A stretch of 64,000 bases of DNA from Kribbella soli (GTDB lineage: Bacteria; Actinomycetota; Actinomycetes; Propionibacteriales; Kribbellaceae). Position numbers and translations under genes: made by a program. The notes under the pieces were generated by a model. It did no database searches and was not told the DNA's origin. It saw only the letters and a list, made by a program, of their open reading frames with translations. The stretch covers positions 124,001-188,000 of the forward strand of contig NZ_SJJZ01000005.1 of NCBI RefSeq assembly GCF_004331345.1, read 5' to 3'. Of the stretch, positions 41,151-50,438 are shown piece by piece. Position 1 is the first letter of the stretch; every line of letters begins with the position of its first letter.

Positions 41151-43256
41151 GTGACGCGTTCCCGACCGGTTCGTCTGATCGTCGCGCTGCTTGCCTGTGC
41201 GCTCGTACTTCCCGCGGTTCCGGCGTTGGCGTCGCGGGAGGTGAAGCTGGAGATCTTGTCCGGCCGGGCGGACAAGGTGACCGGTGGCGATGCGCTCGTG
41301 CACGTCGCCGTACCGGATGCGGACGAGCCTGTTCAGGTGACGCTGAACGGCAAGGACGTGTCGTCGGTGTTCACCGCTGACGGCACCGGTCTGACCGGAC
41401 TGGTCGGGAACCTTCGGCTCGGCTCGAACCTCCTCCGTGCCGAGACGGAAGGACGCCGTACGACGCTGGAGGTGCAGAACTATCCGCGGCAGGGGCCGGT
41501 GTTCTCGGGGCCGCACGAGCAGCCGTTCCTGTGTGAGACGGCGAAGTTCACGATCCCGGTGATCGGTGGGACGCTCGGCGCTCCGCTGGACGCCGACTGC
41601 ACCGTCGCGCCGCGGGTCGACTACTTCTACCGGACCACCGCAGGCCCGTTCGTGAAGTGGCCGGCCGGCGCCACGTCGTACCCGGCGGATCTCGCGAAGA
41701 CGGACTCTGGTGATCCGTTCATCGTGCGGATGGAGACCGGGAGCACGAACCGGGCCGTCGTCCAGACCAGCATGCTGCACGACCCGTTGCGGGAGGCCGC
41801 GCCGACCCCGACGCGGCGTTCGCACAGCTGGAACGGCCGGGCGATCTTCACGCTCGGTGGTGGATGTGCCGGTGGCTGGTACCGGTCGGGTACGACGACC
41901 GGTGGGGTGACGGACGCGTTCCTGCTCGGACGTGGGTACGCGCTGATGTCGTCGTCGCTGAACGTGTTCGGCCAGAACTGCAACGACCTGACCGCGGCCG
42001 AGTCCGCGATGATGACGAAGGAACTGTTCGTCGAGCACTACGGACGCCCGGACTTCACGGTCGGCTTCGGGTGCTCCGGCGGCTCGTACCAGGCACATCA
42101 GATCACCGACAACTACCCGGACATCTTCGACGGCATCATCGTCGGCTGCTCGTTCCCGGAGGTCGGTTTCGGCACGGTCTCGTTCATCAGCGACTCGTGG
42201 CTGCTCGACTCGTACTTCACCAAGTCGACGGTGCCGTGGACGCAGGAGCAGAAGCGTCAGGTGGCCGGTTTCCAGACGTACGCGACGCTGCCGAGTATGG
42301 CGGTGAGTGCGGGCCGGATCGACCCGCGGCTCAACTGTTCCCACCTTCCGGCGGAGCAGCGCTACGACCCGGCGACGAATCCACGCGGCGCCCGCTGCGA
42401 CGTCTTCGACCACACGATCAACGCGTACGGCACCGATCCGTCCACCGGGTTCTCGCGCCGGCCGCTCGACAACGTCGGCGTGCAGTACGGGCTGAAGGTG
42501 CTGAGGTCCGGGGTGATCACGCCGGCCCAGTTCCTCGACCTGAACGAGCGGGTCGGCGGGTTCGACGCGGATGCCAACCTGGTGCCGTCCCGGACCGTGG
42601 CGGATCCGCAGGCCACACGTACGGCGTACCGGACCGGGCGGCTGACGAACGGCGGGGGCGGGCTGAAGGACGTGCCGATCATCGACTACCGGGCGTACTA
42701 CGACACCCAGTCGTACGGCGACATCCACGTCCGGTATCACACCTTCTCGATGCGCGCCCGGCTGCAGAAGGCGAACGGTACGGCGGCCAACCAGGTGAGT
42801 CTGCTCGAGGACGCGACGTACGGACTGTTCAGCACCGCCAGCCCGCTGCTGCAGCACGCGGTCGACGAGATGGATCGTTGGCTGACGCAACTGACCGCGG
42901 ACAGTACGTCGCGGCCGCGGATCGACAAGATCGTGGCGGCGCGGCCTTCCGGACTCGTCGAAGGGTGCCGTGCTCCGGAGGGGTTCGTCGCGCAGCCATT
43001 GAACCGCGATCCGGCGTCGCGCTGCGAGAAGCTGTTCCCTTCCGCATCGTTCCCGCGTGAGGTGGCGGGGGCCGGGGTGGCGGTGGACGTGATCAAGTGC
43101 AAGCTGCGTGAGCCGGTCCGGTCGCAGTACCCGGGGTTCACCGACGCGCAGTGGAACAAGCTGCTGACGATCTTCCCCGGCGGGGTGTGCGACTGGTCGA
43201 AGCCGGGGATCGGACAGCAGCCGTTGGCCGGGACGTGGATCAGCTTCCCAAGCTGA
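41151..43256 (+). CDS. Secreted DUF6351 family hydrolase-like protein
   Basis: A 701-aa protein starting at GTG 41151, with GGAGGA 3 nt upstream. A signal peptide (LIVALLACALVLPAVPALA) precedes a beta-rich region with an Ig-like look (VTLNGKDVSSVF). The central part has GGGCAGGWY, and GFGCSGGSYQAHQIT, a G-x-S-x-G nucleophile elbow of an alpha/beta hydrolase, with many cysteines likely forming disulfides. The C-terminus contains HVRYHTFSMRARL, which may hold the catalytic His. I recognise it as DUF6351, a family of large secreted proteins with tannase/feruloyl-esterase-like cores and no assigned function. Its last 17 bp overlap the convergent GH2 gene. Confidence 0.78.
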   Translation: MTRSRPVRLIVALLACALVLPAVPALASREVKLEILSGRADKVTGGDALVHVAVPDADEPVQVTLNGKDVSSVFTADGTGLTGLVGNLRLGSNLLRAETEGRRTTLEVQNYPRQGPVFSGPHEQPFLCETAKFTIPVIGGTLGAPLDADCTVAPRVDYFYRTTAGPFVKWPAGATSYPADLAKTDSGDPFIVRMETGSTNRAVVQTSMLHDPLREAAPTPTRRSHSWNGRAIFTLGGGCAGGWYRSGTTTGGVTDAFLLGRGYALMSSSLNVFGQNCNDLTAAESAMMTKELFVEHYGRPDFTVGFGCSGGSYQAHQITDNYPDIFDGIIVGCSFPEVGFGTVSFISDSWLLDSYFTKSTVPWTQEQKRQVAGFQTYATLPSMAVSAGRIDPRLNCSHLPAEQRYDPATNPRGARCDVFDHTINAYGTDPSTGFSRRPLDNVGVQYGLKVLRSGVITPAQFLDLNERVGGFDADANLVPSRTVADPQATRTAYRTGRLTNGGGGLKDVPIIDYRAYYDTQSYGDIHVRYHTFSMRARLQKANGTAANQVSLLEDATYGLFSTASPLLQHAVDEMDRWLTQLTADSTSRPRIDKIVAARPSGLVEGCRAPEGFVAQPLNRDPASRCEKLFPSASFPREVAGAGVAVDVIKCKLREPVRSQYPGFTDAQWNKLLTIFPGGVCDWSKPGIGQQPLAGTWISFPS

Positions 43257-46068
43257 ACCTGAAGGTGTGCTTCTGCGGTTGCAGGTCGTGCGGCGGCAGG
43301 ATCGGTGCGCCGCTCGTCGGACTTCCGAGCCCGTGCTGCAGGGCATCCAGTGTGATCCAGACCCGGTCGCTCGCGTGCAGGTCCGCTGGGTGCTCGGCGG
43401 CGGCCAGGTCGGCTGTCGTCCAGCGGCGTACCGTGAGCGCGAAGTGTGGATCGCCGGTCAGCCGGAGCTTGCCGGCCGACCCGGAGAGCTCGGCCCAGCG
43501 GACGTCGCCGCGGGCGCCGTTCTCCTGGGGGTACAGGTACGGGACCTGGAAGTCGTCGATCGTGCTTGTGTAGCGGCCGATCCGCGCTGCCGAGCGGGAG
43601 TCCGGGTAGGCCTGCCCTGGCCCCAACCCGAACCACGTCAGGTCGTGAAAGCTCGCCGGCACTCCGAACGTCACGCCGAGCCGAGCCCACGGGACCATCC
43701 ACGCACCCAACGGCTCCACGTCAACGTCCGCCGTCAGCCGGCCGCCGCCGGTTCGCCACGTGTACGTCGTCAGCACTCGAGCATCCGTCGCCGCGGCTCC
43801 CACCATCGTCACGACGGTCAGCTCATCACCTGAGGCCTCGACGGACACGGTCCGGTACCGGAGCCGATCCAGCCCGGCATTCGCCCACCGCGTCTTCCGA
43901 TCGAGCGTTGTGGCATCCCACGTCCGAGCGTCATGCTGCGTAGGCGCCCGCCACAGCTCCAGCGGAACATGGTCGATCGCCCACCCGTCGAGCCCGATCA
44001 ATCGCCCGGTCCGCCGATCGAACCGCCCCGGTCCCACGACCACATGCTCACCACGATTCGTGAGCTGGGAGGTGGTTGGCGTGGAGGGGTGGGCCGGTGC
44101 GAGCTGGGACTGGGTGAAGGCGACCTCGTGGCCGGCCGGTGCCCAGGGGTTGTCGTCGGTGAGTACGGCGCGGATTGTCAGCCAGCGTTCGCGGTTCTGG
44201 AGCGCGGGGAGCTCGGGAAGTTGTACGGTCGCCGACTGGCCGGCCGCGATCACCGGGAAGGCGAGGGGGCCGCGGGCAACTACCTCGCCCTCGTCAGCGG
44301 CCTCCCAGTGGAGAGACAGGTTGGAGGTGTCGAGTACGTCGTACCTGTTGGTGATCGTGAGGACGTCGCCGGCGACGGACAGCCGGACCGGCTCGTAGAC
44401 CTTGTGGACCTCCGCGAGCACCGGCTGCGGGGTCAGGTCGGGGAAGACCAGGCCGTCGAGCACGTACGTACCGTCGTGCAGTTCCTCGCCGAAGTCGCCG
44501 CCGTACCCGTAGGAACCGTCCGCTCGCAGGATGCCGTGCTCCATCCACTCCCAGAGGAACCCGCCCTGGCAGCGTTCGTAGGTGTCGAAGAGCGCCTCGT
44601 ACTCCGGCAACCCGCCAGGACCGTTGCCTCCGGCATGCGAATACTCACACAGCACGAAAGGCATGGCACGTCGGCGCGCATCCAGCGCCGGATCCTCCAA
44701 GGGCTTCTCGGCACGCTTCCCGATCGCCTCGACCTCGGCGTGGGACGCGTACATGCGGCTGTACACATCCACGTCGGCACACGTCAGGTCACCCTCGTAG
44801 TGCAACGGCCGCGACGGATCCCGGTCCCGCGTCCATGCCGCCATCGCGGTCAGGTTCGACCCGACGCCGGCCTCGTTGCCCAGCGACCACATCACCACGC
44901 ACGGGTGGTTCTTGTCCCGCTCGACTGTCCGCCGCATCCGATCCAGCGACGCGTCCAGGAACCGCGGATCATCGGCCGGGTTCCCCTGCCAGTCGAGCAG
45001 CATGAACCCGTGCGACTCGTAGTCGCACTCGTCCATCACCCAGAACCCGAGCTCGTCGCACAACTCCAGCAGGCGGGTGTCCGGCGGGTAGTGACTGGTC
45101 CGGATCGCGTTGATGTTGTGCTGCTTCATCACCAGCAGCTCCGCACGCAACCGTTCCTCGGGTACGGCGCGACCGAACACGGGATCGTGCTCGTGCCGGT
45201 TCACCCCGTGGAACAGGATCCGCCGCCCGTTGACCCGCAGTACGCCGTCGACGATCTCCACCGTCCGGAACCCGATCCGCAGGTCCACACGCTCACCCGG
45301 CAGCTCGACGACCGCGTCGTACAACCGCGGTACCTCGGCCGACCACGGCTCGACGCCCGGAATCGTCACCGTCTCCCCGCACGGCACCACCACGTCCAGC
45401 GCCGGGATCCGCACCACCGCACCCGGCGCCGACTCGACGCGGAGCACGCCGGAGCCGTCCCTGTAGTCGGCGTGCACGAAGACGTCGGCGTCCACCGGCC
45501 GGGCGATCAGCGTGACGTCCCGGAAGAGTCCCGGCAGCCACCACATGTCCTGGTCCTCGAGGTACGAACCGGACGACCACTGATGCACGCGCACGGCCAA
45601 CACGTTCCGTCCCGGCCGCAGTACGCCGCCGACCGCGAACTCGGCCGGCAGGCGCGACCCTCGCGTCACCCCGAGCTCGACCCCGTTCAGCCAGACCCGC
45701 GCGCACGAGTCCACCCCGTCGAACCGCAGTACCGTCGAACCGCTCCACGACTCCGGGAGCTCGAAGGACAACCGATGGTCGCCGGTCGGGTTCTCGTCCG
45801 GCACGTACGGCGGGTCGACCGGGAACGGATACTTCTGGTTCGTGTACGCCGGACTCCCGTGCCCGTGCATCGGCCATGACGACGGCACGGGCAACCAGGC
45901 CCAGTCCGAGTCATCGAAGTCCACGTCCTCGAACCCGGCCTCGACCACTGACGGCGACAGCCGGAACCTCCACTGCCCATTCAGACTCAACCGAGGGGCA
46001 TCCGACCGCACAGCCGCCCGCGGCGGCAGCACGCCGTACCCAGGACCCGGATCTTCCCAGTAGTTCAC
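43240..46068 (-). CDS. Glycoside hydrolase family 2 beta-galactosidase-like enzyme
   Basis: A 942-aa LacZ-type enzyme from the GTG complementary to 46066-46068, in a GTGA overlap with the GH127 stop. Order of domains: sugar-binding jelly roll (about 30-210), Ig-like domain, TIM barrel (from about 290), second Ig-like and the beta-sandwich characteristic of Bgal small-chain/LacZ. The acid/base is E399 in WSLGNEAG, the nucleophile E475 in VLCEYSHAGGNG; the FHGVNRHEHDP motif near 310 is intact. No signal peptide, so it acts on oligosaccharides after uptake. In GH2 the same scaffold also serves beta-glucuronidases and arabinopyranosidases, so galactose specificity is only the most likely reading. 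Confidence 0.9.
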   Translation of the reverse strand: MNYWEDPGPGYGVLPPRAAVRSDAPRLSLNGQWRFRLSPSVVEAGFEDVDFDDSDWAWLPVPSSWPMHGHGSPAYTNQKYPFPVDPPYVPDENPTGDHRLSFELPESWSGSTVLRFDGVDSCARVWLNGVELGVTRGSRLPAEFAVGGVLRPGRNVLAVRVHQWSSGSYLEDQDMWWLPGLFRDVTLIARPVDADVFVHADYRDGSGVLRVESAPGAVVRIPALDVVVPCGETVTIPGVEPWSAEVPRLYDAVVELPGERVDLRIGFRTVEIVDGVLRVNGRRILFHGVNRHEHDPVFGRAVPEERLRAELLVMKQHNINAIRTSHYPPDTRLLELCDELGFWVMDECDYESHGFMLLDWQGNPADDPRFLDASLDRMRRTVERDKNHPCVVMWSLGNEAGVGSNLTAMAAWTRDRDPSRPLHYEGDLTCADVDVYSRMYASHAEVEAIGKRAEKPLEDPALDARRRAMPFVLCEYSHAGGNGPGGLPEYEALFDTYERCQGGFLWEWMEHGILRADGSYGYGGDFGEELHDGTYVLDGLVFPDLTPQPVLAEVHKVYEPVRLSVAGDVLTITNRYDVLDTSNLSLHWEAADEGEVVARGPLAFPVIAAGQSATVQLPELPALQNRERWLTIRAVLTDDNPWAPAGHEVAFTQSQLAPAHPSTPTTSQLTNRGEHVVVGPGRFDRRTGRLIGLDGWAIDHVPLELWRAPTQHDARTWDATTLDRKTRWANAGLDRLRYRTVSVEASGDELTVVTMVGAAATDARVLTTYTWRTGGGRLTADVDVEPLGAWMVPWARLGVTFGVPASFHDLTWFGLGPGQAYPDSRSAARIGRYTSTIDDFQVPYLYPQENGARGDVRWAELSGSAGKLRLTGDPHFALTVRRWTTADLAAAEHPADLHASDRVWITLDALQHGLGSPTSGAPILPPHDLQPQKHTFRFSLGS

Positions 46069-47822
46069 GCGTCCTCCCGGATCCACACGGTCATCGGCCC
46101 GACTTCCCGGTTCGCCCAGGCGTAGTAGGGGATCGCGGTCAGCGTGCCGTCGCGCGTCGGTACGTCGACCGTCGTCACACCGCCGAGCAGGTCCGGCTGC
46201 TCGCGCTCGATCAGCTCGCCCGCCACCACGGCCGTCGAGTCGAGTACGACGTCTGCGTCCTGCTGCTCGAAGCAGTACACCAACGGGCCGCGCTCGATCG
46301 CGACGCAGCCACGTACCGAGTCGATCCGCTCGTCAGGCGCCGTACGGCGGGCCGCGACCGGCAACTCCAGCACGACCTCGTCACCCACCTCCCACACCCG
46401 CCGCAGCGGTCCCTCGAACCCGTTGACCGTCAGCCGATGACTGTCTGCCCATGCCGGGATCCGCAGACCGAGAGTCCACGGCGTGTCCGGCGTCGAGGTG
46501 ATCCGCACCCGGACGGTCCCGTGCCACGGATACTCGGTCTCGACCTCGAAGCCGATCGGACCGACGTTCACCGACGCCGGCGCGTACAGCTGTACCTGCA
46601 CCCCGTCGTCGTCGGAGGTCGCGACCAACTGATCCAGTGACGACAGCGTGCGCATCACGTTCGGCGGACAGCACGCCGTACCGAACCACGGCTGCCGCCC
46701 ACCCACCGCGGACCGCTGATCGTCGGCGAAGGCGTTGTTCCGCACCTTCAACGTGTTCACGTAGAAGAACCGGTCACCGGCGAGTGACACACCGGAGACC
46801 ACCGCGTTGTAGAGCGTCCGCTCGATCAGGTCGGCGTACTTGCTCTCACCTGTTGCCAGCAGCAGTCGCCAGCTCCACTGCACGCTCGCGATCGCCGCGC
46901 AGGTCTCGCAGTACGCCGCATCCGGCGGCAGCTCGAACGGGTCGCCGAACGCCTCGCCGTACCACCTCGCTCCGACGCCACCGGTCAGGTATGTCTGGCT
47001 CTCGACCATGGTCGCCCACGTCGCCTGCAACGCGTCGAGCAGCTCGTCGTCGCCGGTCTCCACTGCGACGTCGGTCGCGCCGGACGCGAGGTAGAGCGCC
47101 CGGACCGCGTGCCCGGCGATCGTGCGGACCTCACGCACCGGCAAGTGATCCTGGAAGTACGCCGGACCGTGGTGACCCGGGGGAGTGAGCAGCCCGCGCC
47201 CACGCGCCTCGACGAAGTACGACGCCAGCTCGAGGTACGCCGCCGTACCGGTCTCGCGGTAGAGGTCGACGAGCGCCATCTCGATCAGCGGATGCCCGTC
47301 GACGCCTTCCAGCCGTCCGGGGCCGAACGTCTTGCACAGGTGATCGGCGAACCGGCTCGCCACGTCGAGCAAGGTGCGATCGCCGGTCGCCCGGACCTGC
47401 GCCACGGCTGCCTGCAGCAGATGCCCCGCGCAGTACAGCTCGTGTCCCTTCTCGAGGTCGCCGTACCGTTGCCCGTCGAGTGCGAGCCGCGTGTAGGTGT
47501 TGAGGTACCCGTCGGGGTCCTGCGCGGCGGCGACCAGCGCACTCGCAGTGGACTGTCGGTCGGCGAGGTCGGCGGACGGCTCGCGGGCCTGCTCCCACGC
47601 GACGGCCTCGAGCCACTTGTAGACGTCGGTGTCGGCGAACAACTTCCCGGCGAAGCCACTGGTCTGCTCGTCCGCGGCCCGGCGGAAGTTGCGGAGCGTG
47701 CCGACCTCCTCGAGGCGCTGTGCCGCGGCCGGGATGGTCGTCTCCCGGTTGATCTGCTGCCGGTTCAACCAGAACCCGCCGCTGAGTTTCGTGCTGCCGA
47801 GGGGGAGGGGGCGCAAAGGCAT
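46065..47822 (-). CDS. GH127 beta-L-arabinofuranosidase-like enzyme (DUF1680)
   Basis: A 585-aa cytosolic enzyme from the ATG complementary to 47820-47822; the longer frame crosses the operator region and is rejected. The (alpha/alpha)6 barrel contains the family's zinc-thiolate active site: E306 and C308 in YCETCAAIA, and C384-C385 in FGTACCPPNVMR. The characterised enzyme HypBA1 uses Glu338, Cys340, Cys417 and Cys418 in the same spacing. It should release terminal beta-L-arabinofuranose, though other GH127 members act on further sugars such as aceric acid. It is first in a two-gene leftward operon with the GH2. A putative leaderless promoter (TTGCCT-N18-TTACCT on the minus strand) ends just before the ATG, downstream of the LacI-type operators. 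Confidence 0.9.
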   Translation of the reverse strand: MPLRPLPLGSTKLSGGFWLNRQQINRETTIPAAAQRLEEVGTLRNFRRAADEQTSGFAGKLFADTDVYKWLEAVAWEQAREPSADLADRQSTASALVAAAQDPDGYLNTYTRLALDGQRYGDLEKGHELYCAGHLLQAAVAQVRATGDRTLLDVASRFADHLCKTFGPGRLEGVDGHPLIEMALVDLYRETGTAAYLELASYFVEARGRGLLTPPGHHGPAYFQDHLPVREVRTIAGHAVRALYLASGATDVAVETGDDELLDALQATWATMVESQTYLTGGVGARWYGEAFGDPFELPPDAAYCETCAAIASVQWSWRLLLATGESKYADLIERTLYNAVVSGVSLAGDRFFYVNTLKVRNNAFADDQRSAVGGRQPWFGTACCPPNVMRTLSSLDQLVATSDDDGVQVQLYAPASVNVGPIGFEVETEYPWHGTVRVRITSTPDTPWTLGLRIPAWADSHRLTVNGFEGPLRRVWEVGDEVVLELPVAARRTAPDERIDSVRGCVAIERGPLVYCFEQQDADVVLDSTAVVAGELIEREQPDLLGGVTTVDVPTRDGTLTAIPYYAWANREVGPMTVWIREDA

Positions 47823-47862
47823 GGTGGCAAGGTAACCACCGTCGCGGACGTCCAGGCAAGAG

Positions 47863-47913
47863 TTCGTGCAAACGATTGCGGGCACGAAAATCACTTCGTG
47901 CAAACGATTGCGG
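47863..47913. promoter_or_regulatory. Two identical LacI-type operators
   Basis: The 19-bp sequence TTCGTGCAAACGATTGCGG occurs exactly twice, at 47863-47881 and 47895-47913, 32 bp apart (three helical turns). Each copy contains the partial palindrome GCAAACGATTGC (47868-47879 and 47900-47911) with the central CG and GCAA/TTGC arms typical of LacI/GalR operators. They sit between the divergent GH127 and lyase promoters. No LacI gene is in the window. Confidence 0.8.
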
Positions 47914-47931
47914 TTTGTCGGAGTCACGCTC

Positions 47932-47961
47932 TTGACATCGGCTCGTAACCTCCGTGACCAT
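47932..47961 (+). promoter_or_regulatory. Rightward promoter of the polysaccharide-lyase/transport operon
   Basis: TTGACA (47932-47937) is followed after 18 nt by GACCAT (47956-47961), a weak -10. The operators end 18 nt upstream of the -35. A leader of about 85 nt precedes the lyase ATG at 48050. The -35 is consensus; the -10 assignment is tentative. Confidence 0.5.
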
Positions 47962-48049
47962 GAGGGCCGGTCGTTCCATTCGGACGTGACTAGATATTCA
48001 GACTGCGCGGTTCAGCAGCCGCCCCCCTGCCGAAAGTGAGGCATGGACG

Positions 48050-50428
48050 ATGACCGAAACTCTTCCGGACGTTCCCCCAGGCTGGTCCAGGCGTGGATTC
48101 GTCGGAACCACTGCGGCCGCCATCGGTGTCGCGTCGCTGGGTATCACGCCGACGGCGAGCGCCAGTACCGCCAAGGCCGCCGCGGGCGTGAACGACGACC
48201 GGCTGCCCGCCTTCCCCGGTGCCGAGGGCGCCGGCAAGTGGGCCAAGGGCGGCCGCGGCGGCTCCGTGTACGAGGTGACCACGCTGGCCGATTCCGGACC
48301 CGGGTCGCTCCGCGAAGGTGTCTCCGGCTCCGACCGGACCATCGTGTTCCGCGTCTCCGGGACCATCAAGCTGGAGACCCAGCTGCTGATCTCCGGGAAC
48401 AACCTGACCATCGCCGGACAGACCGCGCCTGGTGGCGGCATCTGCCTGTCGGGTCACAGCACCGGGATCAAGGGCAGTGCCCACGACATCGTGATCCGCT
48501 ACCTGCGGTTCCGGCTCGGCGACCTGTACGAGATCGCGGACGACTCGTTCAACACCAACGTGCCCGGATCGGTCAGCCCGGAGATCCGCAACCTGATCAT
48601 CGACCACTGCTCGTTCAGCTGGGCGGTCGACGAGTGCCTCTCGCCGTACGGGAACTACGACGTCACCGTCCAGTGGTGCATCGTCTCCGAGGGCCTGGCG
48701 CTGTCCGCGCACCCGAAGAACCGGCACGGGTACGGCGGGATCTGGGGTGGCGAGCGGAACACGTACCACCACAACCTGGTCGCCCACCAGGGAGGACGAC
48801 AGCCGCGCTTCGGCTACACCGAGGGCATCAACCTCGAGGTCGACCACTACAACAACGTGATCTACGACCACGGCTACACCTCGGTGTACGGCGGTGAGTG
48901 GGCCAACGGCATCAACATCATGAACAACTTCTACAAGCCGGGCCCGACCACGCTCGACGAGGTCGCACCGGTCGTGGTGAGCGCGAACCGCGGCGGCCAG
49001 TGGTACGTCGCCGGCAACCAGGTCGACGGCCACCCGGACGTCACCGCGCACAACCGCCGCGGCATCCGGTACCCGATCGGCGGGATCGTCGAGCTGGCCG
49101 AGCCGCAGCCGATCCCGGGCCGCGGCGACCTGCAGACGGCGAGCAAGGCGTACGAGGCGGTGCTCGCCGGGGCCGGCGCGATCCTGCCGCAGCGTGACGC
49201 CGCCGACGCCCGCGTCGTCGAGGAGGTCCGCAACGGCACCGGCCGGCTGATCAACTCGCAGAAGCAGGTCGGCGGCTATCCGGAGCTCGTCCAGACCGAG
49301 GCGCCGGTGGACTCCGACCACGACGGCATCCCGGACTGGTGGGAGAAGGCCAACGGCCTCGACCCCAACGACCCGTCGGACGCGCAGAAGATCGCGCCGA
49401 ACGGCTACACCTACCTGGAGAACTACCTCAACTCGCTGGTCCCGGACCCGGTCGGCAACCCGGCCGTGCGGATCACCAGCCCGGCGCAGAACACGGCGGT
49501 CGCCGGTCGCACCGCGCCGACCCTGACGATCAAGGCCGACGCGTCCGCCGCGAAGGGCGGGCAGCTCGCCAAGGTCGAGTTCTTCACCGGCGACCAGGTG
49601 ATCGGCACCGCGACGCAGGCGCCGTACCAGGTCCAGTGGAAGAACGTTGCTGACGGCTCCTACTGGATCACCGCGCGGGCCACCGACCAGAACGGTGCGG
49701 CGACCCAGTCGACGGCCGTCCAGGTGCACGTCAACCGGCAGACCGGTACGACGGGCTGGACGTCGGCGTCGATCGGGAAGCCGCCGGTGCCGGGCTCCGG
49801 CAGCCTGGACAACGGCGTGCTGACCATCAAGGGGTCCGGGCGGATCTACGGGCGGACGAGCAACTTCCACTACGTGTACCGCAAGCTCCAGGTCGGCGGT
49901 GCGGGTGCGGTCTCGCAGATCACCGCGCGGCTGGACCAGGTCAGCAAGATCGCCAACGGACTCACCGCGGGCCTGATGATCCGCGACTCGCTGGACCCGG
50001 CCGCGCCGTACATGTACGGCGGTATCGGCTTCGGCGTCGCGGGCGGGTACGGCACGGTCAACGACAACGCGAGCGCCGCGCCGACCGCCACCGACGACGG
50101 CGGCATGAAGGCGCAGGCGATCCGGATCCAGACCGACGGGTCGGTGCCCAGTGTCGGCCCGTGGCCGTGGGACGACAGCTACCTGGACCCCACGAAGGTG
50201 TACTGGCTGCGGCTGCTCCGGCGCGAGCGCCCGCAGGCCCGGGAGGTCGAGTTCGAGGCCTTCATTTCCACGGATCAGGTCAAGTGGGACCGCTTCGGCT
50301 ACGAAAAGATCATGATGCCGAGTCGGACCTTCTACATCGGTTTCGCGATCGACGGCGGACGGGTCGACAACGCCCTCGTCGACTACGGGACCGCGCAGTT
50401 CAGCAACATCACGCTCGAGCAGCAGTGA
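48050..50428 (+). CDS. Tat-exported pectate-lyase-like (PL1 superfamily) multidomain protein
   Basis: A 792-aa exported protein with GTGAGG 8 nt before the ATG. The N-terminus WSRRGFVGTTAAAIGVASL is a twin-arginine signal ending near ASA. Residues about 50-385 are a right-handed beta-helix with the pattern of PL1-type lyases: NLTIAGQTAPGGG, IVIRYLRFR, IIDHCSFSWAVDEC, HGYGGIWGGERNTYHHNLVA and GGRQPRFG, which hold the calcium ligands and catalytic arginine region. A DSDHDGIPDWWEKANGLDPN thrombospondin-3-like calcium repeat follows, then an Ig-like domain (VEFFTGDQVIGTATQAPYQV) and a C-terminal beta-sandwich of about 210 residues. It should cut galacturonan by beta-elimination outside the cell. 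First gene of an eleven-gene rightward operon. Confidence 0.88.
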   Translation: MTETLPDVPPGWSRRGFVGTTAAAIGVASLGITPTASASTAKAAAGVNDDRLPAFPGAEGAGKWAKGGRGGSVYEVTTLADSGPGSLREGVSGSDRTIVFRVSGTIKLETQLLISGNNLTIAGQTAPGGGICLSGHSTGIKGSAHDIVIRYLRFRLGDLYEIADDSFNTNVPGSVSPEIRNLIIDHCSFSWAVDECLSPYGNYDVTVQWCIVSEGLALSAHPKNRHGYGGIWGGERNTYHHNLVAHQGGRQPRFGYTEGINLEVDHYNNVIYDHGYTSVYGGEWANGINIMNNFYKPGPTTLDEVAPVVVSANRGGQWYVAGNQVDGHPDVTAHNRRGIRYPIGGIVELAEPQPIPGRGDLQTASKAYEAVLAGAGAILPQRDAADARVVEEVRNGTGRLINSQKQVGGYPELVQTEAPVDSDHDGIPDWWEKANGLDPNDPSDAQKIAPNGYTYLENYLNSLVPDPVGNPAVRITSPAQNTAVAGRTAPTLTIKADASAAKGGQLAKVEFFTGDQVIGTATQAPYQVQWKNVADGSYWITARATDQNGAATQSTAVQVHVNRQTGTTGWTSASIGKPPVPGSGSLDNGVLTIKGSGRIYGRTSNFHYVYRKLQVGGAGAVSQITARLDQVSKIANGLTAGLMIRDSLDPAAPYMYGGIGFGVAGGYGTVNDNASAAPTATDDGGMKAQAIRIQTDGSVPSVGPWPWDDSYLDPTKVYWLRLLRRERPQAREVEFEAFISTDQVKWDRFGYEKIMMPSRTFYIGFAIDGGRVDNALVDYGTAQFSNITLEQQ

Positions 50429-50438
50429 GGTAGAAAAC

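Noticed and set aside
40047..43346. A 1099-codon minus-strand frame across the methyltransferase and DUF6351 genes
   Set aside because: No motif, spans two genes and their spacer; explained by codon bias of the plus-strand genes.
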